From Desulfoluna spongiiphila (GTDB lineage: Bacteria > Desulfobacterota > Desulfobacteria > Desulfobacterales > Desulfolunaceae), in contig NZ_FMUX01000005.1 in assembly GCF_900101345.1 (NCBI RefSeq), positions 248,001 through 312,000 on the forward strand: a stretch of 64,000 bases of DNA. Direction: 5' to 3'. Below the pieces are notes generated by a model. That model had not been told where the DNA came from and did no database searches. It saw only the letters and a program-made list of their open reading frames with translations. Positions 45,368 to 54,438 of the stretch are shown here, one piece after another (position 1 is the stretch's first letter; every line of letters begins with the position of its first letter). The translations under genes and the position numbers were made by a program.

Positions 45368-48300
45368 CCATAGCGGCAGGCTCCACGACGAGCACCATCA
45401 TCATTACCATTGCTTTGGACGGTGTTGTCGAAGGGGATGAGACGGTGATCGTCGACATGGGGATTCCCACCAATGCCTTACAAGGGGCCAGTGCCACCCA
45501 TACCGCAACCATCACCGATGATGACGGGGCTGGTATGACCGTTACAGAATCCGGTGGTTCCACCTCCGTGGCCGAGTCCGCTACCACCGATACCTTCACG
45601 GTGGTCCTTGATGCCGAGCCTGTCTCCGACGTGGTGATCTCGGTCACCAGCGGGGACACGGGCGAAGCCTCTGTGAGTCCCTCCGCTTTGACCTTTACCC
45701 CCGGTAACTGGGACACGCCCCAGGCGGTAACCGTCACGGGGGTTGATGATAGCCTCCTTGACGGCAGCCAGTCCACCACCATCACCGTCGCGGTGAATGA
45801 CGGCGCCAGTAACGACGGGTACGATGGTGTCGCCGACCAGTCGGTGACGGTGAGCACCACCGACGACGACACGGCAGGTATGACCCTGAGCGAAACCACG
45901 GCCACGGTCTCCGAGGGCGGAAGCACCGATACCTTCACGGTGGTCCTTGACGCTGAGCCTGGCTCCGACGTGGTGATCTCGGTCACCAGCGGGGACACGG
46001 GCGAAGCCACGGTGAGTCCTTCTGCGTTGACCTTTTCCTCCGGTAACTGGAACACGCCCCAGACGGTGACCGTCACGGGTGTGGACGACAGTATTATCGA
46101 CGACAGCCAATCCAGCACCGTCACCGCGTCGGTGAACGACGGCGCAAGCGACGATGATTTTGACGGTGTTGCCGATCAGTCGGTGACGGTGTCCACCACA
46201 GACGACGATACGGCAGGAATGACTTTGAGCAAAGTCACGGCCACGGTTGCAGAGAGCGGAACCACCGATACCTTCACAGTGGTTCTGGATGCAGAGCCTG
46301 CCTCTGACGTGGTGATCACGGTCACCAGCGGTGACACGGGCGAGGCCACGGTGAGTGCAGCCGCTTTAACCTTTACCTCCGGTAACTGGGGAGCACCCCA
46401 GACAGTGACCGTAAGGGGGGTGGAGGACAATGAGGACGACGGCAACAAGACCACCACCGTTACCGTTGCCGTGGACGCGGGCCAGAGCGACGACCTTTTC
46501 GATTCTGTGGGTAGCCGATCGGTGGTCGTGACCACCGTGGACGACGGTCTTGCCTGGACCGGGGCTGAGGATGCGCTGTGGTCCAATCCGGCCAACTGGA
46601 ACGCAGGTCGGCTGCCCACGTCCACCGATACCCTCACCTTGAAGGGCGCGGGAGCCATCGAAATTGACGGGGACGTGACCCTGGCAGGCCTGGTCCTCGG
46701 CTCCGGGTTTACCGGAACGGTGACCCAAGGGGAGGGGGCACTCACGGTGAACGGGGATCTGGTGATCAACGGTGGCACCTTTGCCGGAGGAGCCCTGCCC
46801 ATGGATGTCAACGGCTCCTTTGTCCAGACAGCGGGGACATTTACATCCACCTCGGGTGAATTGAGTGTCAGCGGGGATTTCCATCGTTCCGGCGGCACCT
46901 TTGCCCACCATGACGGCTCCGTGGTGCTGGACGGGGGAGACCAGGCCGTATTCGGAGATACCACCTTTCACCGGCTGATAAAGGTCGCCACGGCCCCTGC
47001 CACCCTGACCTTTGAGGCGGGGTCCGATACCGTGGTGGACGAGGTGCTCCGGTTGGCGGGTCGTGACGACGCAAGGCTCTCCCTTGCCAGCTCCGATACG
47101 GGAACCAGCTGGAACCTCCTGGCCACCGGCACGGTGGTCCTGGATACCCTTGCGGTTCGCGACTGCACCAACACCGGGGCCTCTGAGCTGAGTTGCGGAA
47201 ACAGCCTGGACGTCGACAACAACCTGAAGTTGCGGTTCATCGACCTGGATCCCCCCCGGGCCACCCTTGCCAACCATCCCCAAGGCGTAAGCAATTCCCT
47301 GTCCTGGACCATGACCGTCGGGGGTATCGGGGTGGTGAGTTACATGTACCGTCTGGATGATGGGGCATGGCAGGCTGAGTCACTGGTTGAAAATGACCTG
47401 ACGTGTGAGGTGGCAGAGGCCGGTGACGATCCTGTCACCCTGTACGTGATCGGGAAAAGTGAATCCGGTCTCTGGCAGCGTGACGAAGAGGTGACAACCC
47501 TGTCATGGCGCGTGGACGTCACCGCCCCGGATTCCGTGACCCTTTACAACGTTCCCGCCGGGACCGTGGGCACAACCCGGGCAACCATCACCGTGGGAGG
47601 CAATGAGGTGACAGCTTACAGGTACAAGATGGACGATGCAGGTGGGGAGTTTGGCGAGATATACTCGGTTTCAGAATCCATAAGCCTTACAGGCCTCGGA
47701 GCGGGATCACACACCCTCTACGTCATCGGAGCGGACATGGCGGGCAACTGGCAGGAGGCCGCCCATCAGGAGATGGCCTCCTGGACCGTAAATACCGATG
47801 TGCCCACGGCCGTGCTTTCGGATACGCCAGTTTTGGTGACTAGCGAAACCTCCGCCACCATCGGTGTCTCTGGGACGGATTCGGGCAATCCCATCGACAG
47901 GTACGCGTACACCATTGACGGGGGCACGACCTGGGAGACAGGCTCTGCAGGTGACCCCATCGAACTCAGCGCGCTGTCGGACGGTGAGCATACCCTGTAT
48001 GTCAACGCATCTCATGGTGGAGACTGGCAGGATGGCGTAGACGGCCAGTCAAATATTCTCAGTGCTACTTCCTGGACCTGGACCGTGGATACGGCAGCAC
48101 CTTCCTTTGACCTGTTCGATGCCGCCCAGGGGGTTCCGGCCTCCACTTCGGTGGCCCTGTCGTGGAAGGTGGATGAGAGTTGCAGGCGGTACCGGCTCTG
48201 GATTGCCGGGGCCCCCATTACGGAAGGGGCTCTTTCCTCGGCAACGGAGATCCATTGCGGCCTGGAGCCCGCTGCAGCGGGAACCATGGAATATTTTACC

Positions 48301-50415
48301 GTGGGCGGGCTCTCTCCGGGGCAGACGTATTATGTGGCCATCCGAACCATGGACACCGCGGGCAACGAATCGGCACTGGATACCGACGTGGTGGTGACGG
48401 CAGATGAACTGCCGGTGATCTCCAACCTCTCCATCAAATCCGGGGACAACTCCGTGGCAAGGGAACTTGAAATAACCGGCGATAATTTTCTTGAATCCGA
48501 GGGCTCCAATATGATCGGTTTTGAAGGGGTCCGAAGCGCATTCCATGTCGAAAGCCTGAGCGGAACCGTCACCAGGCTCTCCGCCAGGATCCCGGCGGGT
48601 GCACCTGTGGGTGTCTACAAGGTCCGGGTGATCAACAAGTACGGGGTCTCCCGGGTTGCGGACACGCTCTACACCATCACGGAAGCCCCGGTCCCCATGC
48701 CCGTGGTGACCTCGGTGAGCCCTGTGGTGGTGTCCACGGGCGTGGAAACGGAAATTACGGTGTACGGAGCAAACTTCGGAGATGACATCACGGCCATCCA
48801 TCTGCTGTCATCCCAGGGGGATTTTAAGGCGTCCTTGACAGGTGTTGTGACAGAGTCTTCAGGTGCTGCAAGGGGCCTGGTCCCGGTAACGGGGGCCTTG
48901 GTCGAAGGGTCATACCTTATTCAGGTTGAGCGGGACGACGGAAAGAAGAATGCCGTCAGCGCCGTTCGGCTTGAACTCAGTGACCCCGTAAACCTGTCAG
49001 GGCAATCGGGGGCTTTGATCACGACGCGGATGGTCACGGTGTCCGCTGGACAAATTCCGGTGGACACGACCCTTACCACGGACAACCGGGATGAGGTGGG
49101 GCAGGTCAATGCGTTTCCGGTTGCCATCAGCGCAGCTTTTGGCGCGGGGGCTGTCCTGGAAGAACAACAGCTCGCCGAAGCCTGGAATGATTACGCCGGT
49201 CTGGTCCAGCCGCCGCGTCAGGTGCCTGTCACCGATGGCGTGGAGCGTACCCTGGGTACGGACAGTGTGGTCTTTACCCTGGGGGCGGACGGACTCCTTC
49301 GGCTCAAGGACGGTGAAACCCTCTACGTGGAGATCACCGTCTCCATGCCGGCGGATGTTTCCGTGCCGTCCATTTATTATGTGGGCCAGGATGGAAACAT
49401 CACCCCTGCCGGTGTGGACGGCATGCACAACGGCATGACCCTCGCCCAGGGCGGGACGGTCCTGTCCACCCGTCCGGATGTCCCGGAGGCAGGTCTTATC
49501 ACCTATACCTTCGGGTTGCTGTTGGACCACATGTCCACCTACGCCCTGGGGACAAAGGTGGACCCCGGCGGGGATGACAGCGGGGATACAGACAATGGGG
49601 GGGATACAGTTTCGGGAGACGGTGGCGGAAGCTACGGTCCCTGTTTTGTGGGGGCAACCACCCCGACCCCTGCAGCCGGGTTGCTGGTGTGGGCCTTGGG
49701 CCTGATGGGGATCATGGGTGTCGTCGGGATGCGCATGGTGCGGCGCGCCTTTGCTGTCATGGCCGTTGCAACCCTTGTTGTGCTGGGGGGGGCGGAGATC
49801 AGCCTGGCGGGTGAGGCGCACGACGCCGTGAGGGGCACCACCCAGAAGGAGAGCCCATGGAGCCTTAAGCTCGGGGTGGGCCTAGGGTATATCGGCGAGG
49901 AGTATGTGGCATCTGCCGGGGGCACCCGGTACGGCCTGGACGTGGACAACGTGGCCTCTCCCGTGGTTCGGGTGGGGTACGCCTTTTCATCCTGTCTGAC
50001 ACTGGAGGTGAAGGCGGCCGTGGATTTTTACAGCGGCAGCATGGATACCCTTGCCACCACGGGTTCCTCTTCGGTGGACGGTTACACCCTGGGGGCAGGG
50101 CCCCTGTGGTATTTGGGGCAGCGGCGATCCGGGCTTTTCGGCAGCTGGCGTCCCTTTCTTCACGCCGGGGCAAGTTACCGAAAGCTGAGCGGTGATCTGG
50201 CATACCCCGTACGGAATTTTGACTCCACCCTGGGGCTGGAAGCCGGGGTGGGCGTGGAGTGCGGGCAGGTGGACATACGCCTCGGGTACCAATGGGCGGT
50301 CTTTGACGAGTCCGGGACCGCAGCAGGGTATTCCCCTTCCCAGGGCAGCGACGACCTTGATCTGTCGGCCGTGGTCCTGGAGGTGTCGTGGGTTGTGCCG
50401 TACGTAGGTAAATAG
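45364..50415 (+). CDS. Giant surface protein, C-terminal frame, ending in a beta-barrel
   Basis: This frame continues the Calx-beta domain broken at the G8 tract, so it is the second part of one gene and not an independent start. Order: end of Calx-beta; three ~113-residue tandem repeats (45529-46545); a beta-helix-like segment (46550-47215); four Ig/FN3-like domains; two IPT/TIG-like domains (48420-48980); a ZU5-like region; then a Cys-containing sorting-signal-like tail (GPCFVGATTP, hydrophobic helix, MVRR, 49630-49746). Directly after comes a second signal-like helix and ~200 residues resembling an outer-membrane beta-barrel (49729-50415). If the frame is off, most of the protein is lost. 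Confidence 0.85.
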   Translation: MTIAAGSTTSTIIITIALDGVVEGDETVIVDMGIPTNALQGASATHTATITDDDGAGMTVTESGGSTSVAESATTDTFTVVLDAEPVSDVVISVTSGDTGEASVSPSALTFTPGNWDTPQAVTVTGVDDSLLDGSQSTTITVAVNDGASNDGYDGVADQSVTVSTTDDDTAGMTLSETTATVSEGGSTDTFTVVLDAEPGSDVVISVTSGDTGEATVSPSALTFSSGNWNTPQTVTVTGVDDSIIDDSQSSTVTASVNDGASDDDFDGVADQSVTVSTTDDDTAGMTLSKVTATVAESGTTDTFTVVLDAEPASDVVITVTSGDTGEATVSAAALTFTSGNWGAPQTVTVRGVEDNEDDGNKTTTVTVAVDAGQSDDLFDSVGSRSVVVTTVDDGLAWTGAEDALWSNPANWNAGRLPTSTDTLTLKGAGAIEIDGDVTLAGLVLGSGFTGTVTQGEGALTVNGDLVINGGTFAGGALPMDVNGSFVQTAGTFTSTSGELSVSGDFHRSGGTFAHHDGSVVLDGGDQAVFGDTTFHRLIKVATAPATLTFEAGSDTVVDEVLRLAGRDDARLSLASSDTGTSWNLLATGTVVLDTLAVRDCTNTGASELSCGNSLDVDNNLKLRFIDLDPPRATLANHPQGVSNSLSWTMTVGGIGVVSYMYRLDDGAWQAESLVENDLTCEVAEAGDDPVTLYVIGKSESGLWQRDEEVTTLSWRVDVTAPDSVTLYNVPAGTVGTTRATITVGGNEVTAYRYKMDDAGGEFGEIYSVSESISLTGLGAGSHTLYVIGADMAGNWQEAAHQEMASWTVNTDVPTAVLSDTPVLVTSETSATIGVSGTDSGNPIDRYAYTIDGGTTWETGSAGDPIELSALSDGEHTLYVNASHGGDWQDGVDGQSNILSATSWTWTVDTAAPSFDLFDAAQGVPASTSVALSWKVDESCRRYRLWIAGAPITEGALSSATEIHCGLEPAAAGTMEYFTVGGLSPGQTYYVAIRTMDTAGNESALDTDVVVTADELPVISNLSIKSGDNSVARELEITGDNFLESEGSNMIGFEGVRSAFHVESLSGTVTRLSARIPAGAPVGVYKVRVINKYGVSRVADTLYTITEAPVPMPVVTSVSPVVVSTGVETEITVYGANFGDDITAIHLLSSQGDFKASLTGVVTESSGAARGLVPVTGALVEGSYLIQVERDDGKKNAVSAVRLELSDPVNLSGQSGALITTRMVTVSAGQIPVDTTLTTDNRDEVGQVNAFPVAISAAFGAGAVLEEQQLAEAWNDYAGLVQPPRQVPVTDGVERTLGTDSVVFTLGADGLLRLKDGETLYVEITVSMPADVSVPSIYYVGQDGNITPAGVDGMHNGMTLAQGGTVLSTRPDVPEAGLITYTFGLLLDHMSTYALGTKVDPGGDDSGDTDNGGDTVSGDGGGSYGPCFVGATTPTPAAGLLVWALGLMGIMGVVGMRMVRRAFAVMAVATLVVLGGAEISLAGEAHDAVRGTTQKESPWSLKLGVGLGYIGEEYVASAGGTRYGLDVDNVASPVVRVGYAFSSCLTLEVKAAVDFYSGSMDTLATTGSSSVDGYTLGAGPLWYLGQRRSGLFGSWRPFLHAGASYRKLSGDLAYPVRNFDSTLGLEAGVGVECGQVDIRLGYQWAVFDESGTAAGYSPSQGSDDLDLSAVVLEVSWVVPYVGK
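45529..46545 (+). repeat. Three tandem 113-115-residue repeats in the surface protein
   Basis: Units start at 45529, 45874 and 46213 with AGMT and share TDTFTVVLDAEP, VTSGDTGEA, SALTF and the end VADQSVTVSTTDDDT. They are similar at the DNA level, so unit number could change by recombination. The DDD-rich ends suggest calcium binding. Confidence 0.85.
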
Positions 50416-50460
50416 GTAATAGGGAAAGGCGCGGCAAGAGGTACATGGTCAAATAGTGAA

Positions 50461-50549
50461 AGGGTGCCGCAGTGGTTTGGCCTGAGGCACGAGGGATAAC
50501 ACGCTGTGGTAATCCGCTTTCACGGTGGTTCACCTTGTCGCCGGAGGCT
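50461..50549 (+). repeat. Dispersed hairpin repeat, degenerate copy R6a
   Basis: It has the typical right half (CTTTCACGGTGGTTCACCTTGT then CGCCGGAGGC, in pieces) but a worn left hairpin (GCACGAGGGATAACACGCTGTGG). It is followed by AATAAACAGGCTT, as in the leading part of R3, and then by copy R6b. Confidence 0.7.
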
Positions 50550-50610
50550 AAGCTTTTAAAAAGTTTAATAAACAGGCTTAAAAAAAAGGTCAGTTTAATC
50601 TGAATCAATA

Positions 50611-50694
50611 GCGTATGTGATTTTTCCTGAGGAACGAAGGGGAAAGCGCATTCGCAACCTGCTTTCGAGGTGGCACACCTCGCCGCCGGAGGCA
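50611..50694 (+). repeat. Dispersed hairpin repeat, copy R6b
   Basis: Nearly identical to R1 (2341-2424), including the preceding palindrome CAGTTTAATCTG. It lies 16 bases beyond the 3' end of the minus-strand acetyltransferase gene, so seen from that gene it occupies the same downstream place as R2, R4 and R5. Confidence 0.87.
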
Positions 50695-50709
50695 GCTTTT
50701 GTTTTTTCT

Positions 50710-51216
50710 TTACACAGGGAGGGGGGAGACCATGTAGACGGCATCGTCTCCATAGCTTTCCAGGGCGTCGTCAACGGCTGCCGGGGTAAACCCGTGACGC
50801 GTCCAGAAGGGGGCGCTTTTCTGGACCGATGTCAGGGCCATTCGATTCAGGCCGTTTGCAACGGCACAGGCGGTGAGGGCCCGCACAAGAAGCGATGCGG
50901 CGCCGGAGCCTCGGGCTCCCTTTGAAACGGCCACGTCATGGATGTAGAGGAGGTCCGGGCTGATGCCTTCGTCAAGGGGTATCCCCAGGGCCGGTGCATG
51001 GCCCTGTCTCCAGGGGTGGGACAAGGCATACCCGATGATGCCTGAGGGGCCTTCCGCCACAAGGCAGGTGTCCGGGGAGAATGCCCACCTGCTTTTGAGG
51101 GCTTCCAGGCTTTCCCTGAAGTGCTGGGCGTAACACTCACGCTGGATGTCAAGTATCCGGGGCCAGTCGGTTTCTGCGATGGGTCTGTGCGTTGTCATGG
51201 GTAGTGGCTCGTTCAC
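50710..51216 (-). CDS. GNAT-family N-acetyltransferase
   Basis: A 168-residue GNAT protein. The acetyl-CoA-binding motif lies in IHDVAVSKGARGSGAASLLVRAL, with the R/QxxGxG/A pattern ARGSGA, and the C-terminal strand is KSAPFWTRHGFTP. These enzymes transfer an acetyl group to an amine of a small molecule or protein; the substrate is unknown. GTG 51216 is preferred because AGGAAGGGG lies just upstream on the minus strand; ATG 51198 has no such site. It stands alone, between the giant surface protein and repeat R6b on one side and a noncoding stretch on the other. Confidence 0.8.
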   Translation of the reverse strand: MNEPLPMTTHRPIAETDWPRILDIQRECYAQHFRESLEALKSRWAFSPDTCLVAEGPSGIIGYALSHPWRQGHAPALGIPLDEGISPDLLYIHDVAVSKGARGSGAASLLVRALTACAVANGLNRMALTSVQKSAPFWTRHGFTPAAVDDALESYGDDAVYMVSPLPV

Positions 51217-51806
51217 CCGCCCCTTCCTGTGCTGAACCGGGAAGGGGCGAGTCAGGCGTTAGCCCTCTGAGAGGGATATTTTTTTATTTTTCTTTTCTAA
51301 CTTGGCCTGTCTTTTTTCTTTGAGGGTTTTTTGCGGTTTTTTTTTGACGTCACGTCTGGATTCACCTGATTTTGACATATGTCCTCGGCGTATTGATGGA
51401 AGTCTTCCTCTTTCAATCGGCTCCGGCGGTGGCGGAAAGCGTCATCGTGGGTGTCCCCGTTCTGGGTGTCGTCCTTGTAAGAGGGTGAGGCGACACCCCC
51501 ACCTTGCCCCCGGCCCGGGGGACTGTCAAGCACCGGCGTGTGGTTTTTTTTGATGTGAGCTCTGCGCTGTCGGTTTGGTGCTGGCTGTTGGACGCAGCGT
51601 TCCCCTGGCCTTGAAAAAATGTGCCGCTTGTATCGGGTGGGATGGGGCAAGGTCCCGTTGCCTTCAAAAATAACAGCAGCCGGAGTGCACGGTGACTTGC
51701 CGCTTCTCACCCGAAGGTTGCTGTGTTACTGTGCCGGACTCGTACGTGACGCCGGCGGGGCTCATGGAACGGGTATAGCAGTGGCTTTGGGATAAGGCAG
51801 GTCGAC
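51217..51806. other. Intergenic, 590 bases, with a terminator-like hairpin
   Basis: CCCTC-TGA-GAGGG (51263-51275) followed by a T-rich run to 51292 looks like a plus-strand terminator, though no plus-strand gene precedes it closely. A minus-strand frame (51297-51710) ends in a Lys/Arg-rich tail but has no ribosome-binding site or family match, so it is not called. Nothing else was recognised. Confidence 0.4.
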
Positions 51807-52298
51807 GTGGGGGTTGCATGGCTGGATCGGTGGCGAAGCTACCGCTTTGAAGAAGAGTGGGTGGTTGAAGCGCCTGTGAAGACCGTCTGGGACGGGATGC
51901 TTCACGTGGAGGCGTGGCCCGGCTGGTGGCAGGGGCTGGAGTCTTCCGAGTCCTCTGATGCGCTTCCTCCCGGCATGGCGGGCAAGCAGTACACCACACG
52001 CTGGAAGGGGGCCTTGCCCTATGGTCTGGATATCCGGGCTGTGCTTCGGGAAGTCACCGACCAGGCGTATATCTCTGCCGACATCCATGGGGACATCGAA
52101 GGGCATTGCTCGTGCTGTATTGAGAAGAGCCGCCGGGGCACCCGGGGGCAGTTTTCGCTTCAGGTGCGGACCGCCCGGCCCTGGATGAGCCTTTTGTCTC
52201 CCTTTTTAAAAAGCTATTTTACGGAAAACCACAAGCGCCTCATGGCCGAGGGCATGCGCGGATTTTCCCGGTATGTGAGCGAAGGAGTCGTCCCATGA
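51807..52298 (+). CDS. SRPBCC/polyketide-cyclase-like protein
   Basis: A 163-residue protein with the START/SRPBCC outline: YRFEEEWVVEAPVKTVWDGMLHVEAWPGWW at the N terminus, middle beta strands, and a long C-terminal helix (FTENHKRLMAEGMRGFSRYV). The fold forms a hydrophobic pocket for lipids or polyketide-like ligands. Start GTG 51807 is taken because AAGG lies 9 bases upstream and the domain begins there. The stop overlaps the next start by ATGA, so it is translationally coupled with the LolA-like gene, which hints at lipid handling. Confidence 0.75.
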   Translation: MGVAWLDRWRSYRFEEEWVVEAPVKTVWDGMLHVEAWPGWWQGLESSESSDALPPGMAGKQYTTRWKGALPYGLDIRAVLREVTDQAYISADIHGDIEGHCSCCIEKSRRGTRGQFSLQVRTARPWMSLLSPFLKSYFTENHKRLMAEGMRGFSRYVSEGVVP

Positions 52299-52921
52299 TC
52301 CGCCGCGTCGCATCCTTGTTGTTGCTTTTGGCCTGCCTGGCCGTGGTGCCACCCGTGTGGGGAGAGGAGCTGCCTCTCCTTGACCGGATGCTGGAGCGCT
52401 TCGATGCCCTGGACCACTACACCACCCTGTTGGACTCGGAAGGGGAGGACGGCCGCAACCGCATCATTTATACCTACAAGAAGCCGGGTTATATCCGCAT
52501 GGACTTTATCCGTCCCCACAAGGGTGCCCGCCTGATCTACAACCCCCATGAAAACACGGTCTCCCTTCGTCCCTTTGCGACCCGTTTGCTGACACTCACC
52601 CTTGCGCCGGACAATCGATTGATCACCGACCCCAAGGGGCACACCGTGGACCGCTCCGATATCGGGGCCCTGATTCGCTCAGCCCAGCGTTACGGCCGGG
52701 AAGGGACGGTGACTCGCCTGCCTCCGGAATCGGTGGGTACCCACCTCTGCCCCAGGATTCTTGTGGAAGGCAAGCAGGTCACCTATCTGCTGTGGGTCCA
52801 CCCGGAGCTCCAGCTGCCCATCAAGGTTGTGAAGCTTTTTGCCAACGGCAACCGTGAGACGGTATTTTTAAGGAACCTCGTGGTGGACGGCCCCCTCGAT
52901 AGTGCTGTGTTCGAGCCCTGA
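52295..52921 (+). CDS. LolA-like exported protein (lipoprotein carrier fold)
   Basis: A 208-residue protein with a signal peptide (VASLLLLLACLAVVPPVWGEE). The mature part (DRMLERFDALDHYTTLLDSE, IIYTYKKPGYIRMDFIRPHKGARLIYNP, VHPELQLPIKVVKLFANG) follows the LolA/LolB-type half-barrel that carries lipids or lipoproteins through the periplasm; DUF1571-type annotation is also possible. It shares an operon with the SRPBCC protein by a 4-base overlap. It is probably not the housekeeping LolA, because no lol or ftsK-type genes are near. Confidence 0.75.
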   Translation: MIRRVASLLLLLACLAVVPPVWGEELPLLDRMLERFDALDHYTTLLDSEGEDGRNRIIYTYKKPGYIRMDFIRPHKGARLIYNPHENTVSLRPFATRLLTLTLAPDNRLITDPKGHTVDRSDIGALIRSAQRYGREGTVTRLPPESVGTHLCPRILVEGKQVTYLLWVHPELQLPIKVVKLFANGNRETVFLRNLVVDGPLDSAVFEP

Positions 52922-53023
52922 TTCCGGGGCGGCCGGGCACTTTCCCGGTACCCGGGGTGCCTCCGGCCGCTTTTCCTTGCCAGGCCAGACCCACAGCCAC
53001 AGCCTTAGCCCTTCAGCCCTTCG

Positions 53024-53851
53024 TTACCCATTGACAATTTCGCCCACCGCCAGTGTCAGTTTCTGTATGGCCTTTTCGTTGGATTCAAGGATAGGAAACA
53101 GCTCGGTGAGTTCCCGGGTGGCGTGATTTTTCAAGTTCTCCAGGTACCCCTCTACTTTTTCGTTGATCCCTTTTTCCCGCAACCCTTCTCCGGGCTGGAG
53201 TCCCTGAACGGCTTCGATGATTCGGTTCAGCTCCAGGTCCAACTCCGTGTGCTCCTGGGTCAACTCCGTGATGAGGCCGTGGAATTCGGTGGGGAGATGG
53301 ATGAGTCCTGTTTTAAAAAGCAGTTTTTCTTCAATGTAAAAGTGGGTGGAGAGTTCTTTCTGCATGAGGTCAAGAACTGTCTCGATCTCCAGGGGGCCTG
53401 TCCCGTCCGCAGCATCCGCAAGGATTCCCTGGACCACCATCACGTACTGGGTGATGATTTTGTGCTCCGAGGCAATTCGCTGGACAACGTTGTCCATGGC
53501 AGAGTTGGGGCTTTGTTCAGGTGCTTTTAAAGAGTCGATGAAGGAGAGGAAGGGGGCCATGCCGTCTGTGCTGATTTTCAGCACGACGACCCCGGAAAGG
53601 AAATCACCGCTATCTGTTTGCGTGGTGTGGATGCTCCGGCCTTTGAAGTGGATGGGGGTGTCGTCTACCCGTATGGCCAGATCCAGGGCTTCCCCCTCGG
53701 GGATGGCTTCGTCGGACATGAGGAGAAAACCTGTTTTACAGAGATTGCGCGTCGTTCCTTTTTTGTATTCAGGGGACGACGCCAATCGGTAGGAGATGGT
53801 CTGGTGCGTTTTGTAGCGCTCGTGGCTTCGTTTCTCAAGCTGATTCGTCAT
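53024..53851 (-). CDS. PilZ domain - hemerythrin-like domain fusion protein
   Basis: 275 residues. Residues about 8-110 form a PilZ domain (KRSHERYKTHQTISYRL gives the RxxxR c-di-GMP motif; the second motif is NLCKTG, with Cys where Ser is usual). Residues about 125-275 form an HHE/hemerythrin-like four-helix bundle with the likely iron ligands in SEHKI, THFYIEEKLLF, FHGLITELTQEH and NHATRELTELFP. PilZ domains bind c-di-GMP, and hemerythrin domains bind O2 or NO at a di-iron centre. ATG 53851 is chosen; the open frame upstream starts with TTG. A link between oxygen and c-di-GMP signalling is inferred. Confidence 0.8.
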   Translation of the reverse strand: MTNQLEKRSHERYKTHQTISYRLASSPEYKKGTTRNLCKTGFLLMSDEAIPEGEALDLAIRVDDTPIHFKGRSIHTTQTDSGDFLSGVVVLKISTDGMAPFLSFIDSLKAPEQSPNSAMDNVVQRIASEHKIITQYVMVVQGILADAADGTGPLEIETVLDLMQKELSTHFYIEEKLLFKTGLIHLPTEFHGLITELTQEHTELDLELNRIIEAVQGLQPGEGLREKGINEKVEGYLENLKNHATRELTELFPILESNEKAIQKLTLAVGEIVNG

Positions 53852-54228
53852 GTAGGCCAACCTTGGTTACGGGTGATTTTTTTCTCTTATCATAAGCGAG
53901 GCTCGTTCGTATGGAAAGCCATAAGGAGACGGTAAGGAATAATTATTTAATCCAATATTCCTCGCCCCTTCGCCCACAGGCGCCAACAGGGCGCTGTCAA
54001 GGGCAGGGGCCGGGAGAAACAGCTTAAGCGGTTTGCCCGTGACCTGCGGATGGGTGGTCAGGCAGGCCCGGGAAAATCCCCGGAAGGGGAGGGGTTCCCC
54101 CAGGGGGGAAGGCTTAAAGCAATAACCGGACCAATTATGAACATTGTTTGTAAAATAAAATTATTCAATATGGTCTCTTGTCAATGTGAGTTTATCTGTG
54201 TTAAAGATTTCTAAAAATTGGAGTAGGG
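53852..54228. other. Promoter region of eutH
   Basis: About 380 bases. The right half (54120-54220) is markedly AT-rich and must hold the eutH promoter ahead of the ANTAR leader; no consensus pair or -24/-12 element was convincing. A G/C-rich segment near 54070-54110 contains GGGGAGGGG-TTCCCCC-type repeats. Confidence 0.4.
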
Positions 54229-54308
54229 CGGCACAAAGGCGTGCTGCTGATATGAGTCGATGAAGCTTGCTACCGGGAGAAGAATACCCCAGTTGCAAGT
54301 TTTTTTTT
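54229..54308 (+). promoter_or_regulatory. ANTAR-type antiterminator/terminator leader of eutH
   Basis: P1: CGGCAC (54229-54234) and GTGCTG (54241-54246) enclose the hexaloop AAAGGC, with A at 1 and G at 4. P2: loop GATGAA (54259-54264) closed by C-G in AGTC/GCTT, weak. Terminator: CTTGC (54266) with GCAAG (54295-54299) plus inner GGG/CCC pairs, then nine T residues. The terminator's left arm overlaps P2, so the two are exclusive. This is the known target layout of ANTAR proteins such as EutV. Confidence 0.75.
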
Positions 54309-54438
54309 GGCCAAAATTATCGGGTAATTGCAAGAAGAGGATAATTTTTGGTCGCACCTTTGACATCCGTCCAGCCGATATTGGGCGGAGCAGGTTGGCG
54401 ATCCACCACAGACTTTTGTAGAATTTAGGAGTTTTGTC

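Noticed and set aside
51297..51710. Minus-strand frame with a Lys/Arg-rich C terminus
   Set aside because: No ribosome-binding site, low-complexity basic tail caused by T-rich plus-strand DNA, and no recognised domain.
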